Source: Mangifera indica
Taxonomy: Eukaryota; Streptophyta; Magnoliopsida; Sapindales; Anacardiaceae
DNA length: 64,000 bases
NCBI RefSeq assembly: GCF_011075055.1
Contig: NC_058156.1
Span: 1,860,001-1,924,000 of the forward strand
Direction: 5' to 3'
The translations under genes and the position numbers were made by a program. The notes under the pieces are model-generated. The model did no database searches. It was not told the DNA's origin and saw only the letters and a list, made by a program, of their open reading frames with translations. This document shows positions 59,634-64,000 of this stretch, piece by piece (position 1 is the stretch's first letter; every line of letters begins with the position of its first letter).

Positions 59634-61029
59634 TTAAAAGGAAATGGCAGCAGAGGTTTTGAACATGTCCAAGCAGCACTCAGTTTGGAGTCCCCGCTTC
59701 CAGAATTTCTCATAGTATTCACCATATCTAAACTCTCTATACACAGGTGGGTGGCCATTGTCAATCAACTCGCTGGCCGGAAATATGACTGCATCCGGCG
59801 ATGGACAATAAAAGGTTGGAATGGATATGCGGTCCTTGTCGCAGTTCACCACAGCTCGATGAAACACACTTTTGTACCGATCATTGCTAAGTACCTATAA
59901 ACGCAAATGGACCCACCAAGAAATTATTATTGTGACACCTTTAGACAAATAAATTTGGTTTGTACATATATTTTATATTATTTAAAAAAAGATTAGTTAA
60001 TCGTCTGTGAGTTTGTTAAGTTGTTAAAAAAACAAAATTACGTCAACATATAATATATGCAGTTCACCTGCATTTGATCACCAATGTTGACGATAAAAGT
60101 GTTGGGTATAGGATTTACAGCAACCCATCTACCATTTCTGAGAACCTGAAGACCAGGCACATCATCTTGAAGAAGAATGGTTATTAAATTAGGATCAGTA
60201 TGCCCAGGAAGTCCATAAGTTAGCTCCGGCTGTGGACATGGTGGATAATAGTTCAAAGCCATGTGTTGGCCATGCTTGCTTAATGTTTTCTCTATGTAAT
60301 CTTTCCGAAGCCCTAAGCTCTCTGATATGGCCTCAAGGAGTCTTAACACCAACCCCCTCACACTTGTACAATACTCAGCCACATCTTCCCTGTCAACAAA
60401 CAAATTTATATTTAGAATCAACTTAATTCGTTCAACAATATAAGCAAAGTAGTATATAATATGCAGAACCTGAAGGATGGAGGATTTGTAGGCCATTCAT
60501 GGATGAAATCTTGAAGAGGGTAACAATGGAGCCTCAAGAAATCTCTCCAGTTGGCTACCTTTTCTGTCCTGACATTAAAACTAGTTGAAAGTCTAGTGGG
60601 TTTGGAAGGATCATCAGAGTAACTCTTCAACCTCTCACTCTCTGGCAATTTGAAAAATGTTCTTGCAATGTTCAACATGCTATCAATCATTGCCTCTGGA
60701 ACTCCGTGGTTCTTCACCTGATGGAAAAAGTACATAGATTAAGATGTATACATAGCAAGTAATAATTAAGTTAAAGTATATATACGTATATATACCTGAA
60801 AGAAGCCATAGTGCTGGCAGGCTAGAGCAATCTGTTGGATGATTTCAGAGCGGCGGGGACCATGAAGACCTTCAAGGTCAATAAGAGGAATAGCAGAAGC
60901 ATCAGAAACCTCCACTTGGGTGAGATTTGGACGGTTATCGATGGGTCTGATGTAATTAGAGGGAACACTTTGAACAGTGGAGGCAAGGTCAGATAGTAGC
61001 ATCTTGCTAGAAGAGGTAGCTGCAGCCAT
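59634..61029 (-). CDS. DLO1-like 2-oxoglutarate oxygenase (salicylate hydroxylase-like), copy 3
   Basis: Third tandem copy, with the same four exons: 60796-61029, 60470-60717, 60068-60389 and 59634-59894. The lengths (234, 248, 322, 261) equal those of copy 1, giving 354 residues. Iron ligands are kept (GLPGHTDPNL, VFHRAVV) and so is the R-x-S 2-oxoglutarate anchor (DRISIPTFY). Differences from copy 1 are scattered substitutions (for example HYGFFQ for HHGFFQ, FHRAVV for IHRAVV, ELIDNGHPP for ELIGNGDPP). An in-frame Met further upstream (61179) crosses the TATA box and is not the start. A TATAAATA lies 48 bp upstream of the start codon. The gene appears functional. Regulation may differ from copy 1 because the upstream DNA is not the same beyond about 150 bp. 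Confidence 0.9.
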
Positions 61030-61076
61030 ATATATGATGAATATATGGAATGCGTTGGGTGTGGTATAAAGTCTCC

Positions 61077-61084
61077 TATTTATA
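61077..61084 (-). promoter_or_regulatory. TATA box of oxygenase copy 3
   Basis: TATAAATA on the minus strand, 48 bp upstream of the start codon, in the same context (cctataaataggag) as the other copies. Confidence 0.6.
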
Positions 61085-62044
61085 GGCCTCAGGAAGCAAT
61101 ATTGTAGAGAGAAAATGAAGAGAGGATAAGGCAGGAGGTGCATGCCCCGTTTATCTAATTTAGGTGAAGGGGATGGCAAGGAAATGTCAGAGTCAGAAAT
61201 TAAATTATTATTAATATCTATAGATTGAGCATCACCATCGACTCATCGTCATCAATACAGCATCTGCAGCGAGTTATAGGAAGTTCATGTGGCTCGTCCT
61301 GATTAGTTCGATAAACAAAAGTCAAGGAACCATAGTGCAGTACCGTGAGATCCTTCCAGCAAAATCGATAAAGTATTAAAATTTTTAATAAAAATGTTTG
61401 AATTTAAATCTATGTTATGTTTATCTATTGAATGTGTGAATCTCCAGTTATAAAAAATATGTATATAATTCAGTGTACTGGTTGAATTTAGGGGTAAAAT
61501 CAATTGAAAGAAAGCGTTGTTAAGACGAATAGGAATCTGCAAATTGAGTAAGACAAAAAAAGTAGGACAGACGAGGAGTAGATGGCCTAATATTGAGTTA
61601 CGTAGACAGTATGACATTAGCAACTACAACGTCATCTATCCGGTGGTGGTCTTACGTCCCAAGGATGTCAACAGTGCTGCCGCATGCCATAGCAGATAGC
61701 AATACAAAATTGACAGCCTAGGGGGCATTTAGGTACATAATGATACAGTGGGTATTATGGTACATTCGAATTGGATCGAGTTTAAAATTGTTTCTAAATT
61801 GTTCGAGCTTAGTTTGATATTTCAATTGGGCTAAAAAAACTAAAACAATATTATTTTGATTCTAAGCTTATGAGTTTGACAAGCTAAGTATTCCTAAAGT
61901 TTAGATTCAAAAATATTTAACACTTAGACTCAAATTTGTGTTCGTTTAAGTCAAACTCATTTTAAAATTTGAATAAATTCAATTTGAATATAACCCTAAT
62001 AAATACGTAATTAAAAACTTAAAACCAGGTGTTAAAATATTTTA
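61085..62044. other. Upstream flank of copy 3
   Basis: Shares conserved words with the upstream flanks of copies 1 and 2 (catcgtcatcaat near 61246, agaaagcgttgttaa near 61509). No gene is present. Confidence 0.45.
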
Positions 62045-62404
62045 GGGCATTAATTAAAATAGCTTTATTTTTTTCTTTGAATATATATGTAGTCATTTTT
62101 TTATTTTATATATATATATAATCAATATATAAAATGTCTGAAATATCCTCAATTTTTTTACTCACTTAATCAAACCATAAAATAACATAATGAATTAGTC
62201 AGCCAATCTACTTGGCTAACTTATCCAACCAACTCATCTGGCTATGATTAGGCTGCCAAACCCATTCAATCAACTATTCGACTAATCCCAAATTCTAAAT
62301 TTTTTTTTTTGAATAACAAAATCAAACTAAAAAATAACTATATTTATATAATTAAAAAAAATAACTATCAATGAATTAAAAAAATAACTATTTAATTAAT
62401 ACCC
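62045..62404. mobile_element. MITE, inverted relative of 15806-16162
   Basis: Ends GGGCATTAATTAAAATAGC and CTATTTAATTAATACCC are inverted repeats. The interior carries the same 'ttggctaac / ccaaccaactcatctggc' segment as 15806-16162 but in the opposite direction. No clear target duplication. Confidence 0.6.
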
Positions 62405-62961
62405 AGATATTTCTCCTAAGTAAATTCCTTTATGACAGTTTGCTGCAATCAAATCAAATTTCCCTTTGAGAAAGGATGCACTTTTCTTTCAATAACTTCA
62501 TGTTTGTCCTTGAAAAGTTGGCATGTCAAAGTTATGGGGCCAAACCCGTCGGCAGTGCAAGTAGTGGGACCCTCTCACGTGCAAAACTTCTGCATACAAC
62601 AATACGCTCATTTATCATTTTGCGAATTCCTGGGTCCAGCAAACTGACAAAAAAATGCCCCATCTCAACAGCTCTGATTTCCCGCGAAAAAGAATTCAAT
62701 TTTTTAAATTATAATTAATATATCATTATTTAAAAAAACTAACTATCAATGAATTAAAAAAATAACTATTTTAATTAATTTAATATACTTTTTAATATGT
62801 ATTATTTTCTATTCATATTGTATTATATCATAAGATACTATCATATATTATAAGATATTAATAATTATAGATAAAAGAGTAGTTCGTTGGTCAAAAAATA
62901 TTAATTTATAAGTAATGTTATACATACCAATTTATAAATACATAAATAAATAAATAAATAA

Positions 62962-63013
<52 letters not shown>

Positions 63014-63101
63014 TCATAAGAATATATATTATGTTATATATATCAATTTATAAATACACAAATAAATAAATAATTATATATCATTTTATAATATTATTAT
63101 A

Positions 63102-63146
<45 letters not shown>

Positions 63147-63311
63147 TGGCTCGTGTTTTTGTGATTGAACTTGTGGCCTAAACATGGATTAGGTTTGGTG
63201 AAAAGATGGCTCTGCCGACTACCAAGTTGATTGTGGTGTGTAAATTCTCCATGAAAACCAATTTTAAAGATGAGGCTAAAGAATTTTTATCAGAATTTTA
63301 ATTATCAGAAA
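62405..63311. other. Upstream flank of copy 3 with AT microsatellites
   Basis: Contains the block-conserved words 'gtgggaccctctcacgtgc' and 'gtgattgaacttgtggcc'. Long (AT)n runs lie at about 62966-63011 and 63104-63140, with (AAAT)n at 62940-62966. No gene is present. Confidence 0.5.
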
Positions 63312-63964
63312 GACCAAAAGATTTATTCTCACCTAAGATTTGCTAAAATGAGAAAATTTTATCCATTAAGTTTAAAAAATTAAAATACTTATTCTTATAT
63401 TAAAATTTATTGTTGCGGTTAATAGTAAAATAATATTTAATTAAAAATATTATAAAAACTAAAAACGTATCATATTTATCCTCTCTTAATTTAAAATTTT
63501 AATAATTTTTTATCTCTTAAAGATTAAAAAGTGATCATTTTCTTTTAGGATTTGGAAATTGTCACCAATTTCAATGGCCATCATTATCTTTGGCTGGGTT
63601 CTCTCTCCCTATTGTTATCAGTCATTTTCGTCTCTAATAAAAACAATTTAAAAGGGAGGGAGAGAAAATAGTAAATTCATCAGAGAGAGAGAGAAATAGA
63701 CTAAAGATGAAAACAACCAATGATAGTTTCAAATCCTTAAGAGGAAATGATTACTTTTCAAACTTTGAGTAAAAAAAAATTATTAGATTTTTAAACTAAC
63801 AGAAGAAAAAAGTGATAAGTTTTTAATTTTTTATTAAATAATATTTTTATTTTTAACTCTGACAATAAATTTTAACACAAAGGTCAATGTTTGGGGGTTT
63901 TAAATTTAATGGATGGAATTTTGTCATTTTAGCAAACCTTGGGTGGGAATAAGTCTTTTCGACC
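63312..63964. mobile_element. Mutator-like MITE (copy K), perfect 9-bp duplication
   Basis: Left end GACCAAAAGATTTATTCTCA and right end gggtgggaataagtcttttcgacc are inverted repeats. TATCAGAAA flanks both sides (63303-63311 and 63965-63973) exactly. It is the shortest family member (653 bp), with the usual mirrored arms and a short C/T-rich centre. Confidence 0.9.
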
Positions 63965-64000
63965 TATCAGAAATTATCACATAACACCAAGAAGCAAATT

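Noticed and set aside
61030..61179. Upstream start for oxygenase copy 3
   Set aside because: It would translate across the TATA box, and the other two copies start at the MAAA position.

Overview
This is nuclear DNA from a flowering plant, most likely a woody eudicot. It is AT-rich, has spliced genes with GT..AG introns, and carries plant-type transposable elements: Mutator-like MITEs, a Ty3 chromovirus, a TRIM and tRNA-derived SINEs. The protein families (SBT3-like subtilase, MTP1 zinc transporter, DMR6-like/DLO1 oxygenases, plant ankyrin-repeat protein) are typical eudicot families. The species cannot be fixed from sequence alone.

Layout. 1-1240: Mutator-like MITE remnants. 1942-5339 (+): an ankyrin-repeat gene broken by two in-frame stops and a frameshift. 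5340-9700: intergenic, with decayed Copia and SINE scraps. 9711-14350 (+): a 9-exon subtilase whose exon phases add up to an intact 781-residue protein. 14351-22000: intergenic, full of MITEs and one clean SINE. 22000-24790 (+): an MTP1-like vacuolar zinc transporter with a single coding exon (436 aa) and an apparent 5'UTR intron. 25233-27516: two MITEs of one subfamily in opposite orientation. 29764-43266: a 13.5-kb composite retrotransposon insertion (a TRIM plus a three-LTR Ty3 chromovirus complex read on the minus strand) flanked by the 5-bp duplication ATACA. 43447-61029 (-): three tandem copies of a DLO1/salicylate 3-hydroxylase-like 2-oxoglutarate oxygenase gene. Copies 1 and 3 look intact. 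Copy 2 is split at its iron-binding HxD motif by a 2.85-kb foldback element. 61085-64000: AT-rich intergenic DNA with MITEs.

How it fits together. The oxygenase genes arose by tandem duplication of a block that starts in the end of the MTP1 gene: a fossil of the last MTP1 codons and 3'UTR lies at about 57479-58195, just before copy 3. Paralogous empty sites in the other copies show that several transposons inserted after duplication. The strongest mobile-element signal is a family of about eleven Mutator-like MITEs with GGCCAAAGGACTATTTCCC-like ends and 9-bp target duplications, five of them perfect. If functional, the oxygenases would inactivate salicylic acid (a brake on immunity), MTP1 would load zinc into the vacuole, and the subtilase would be secreted to the cell wall.
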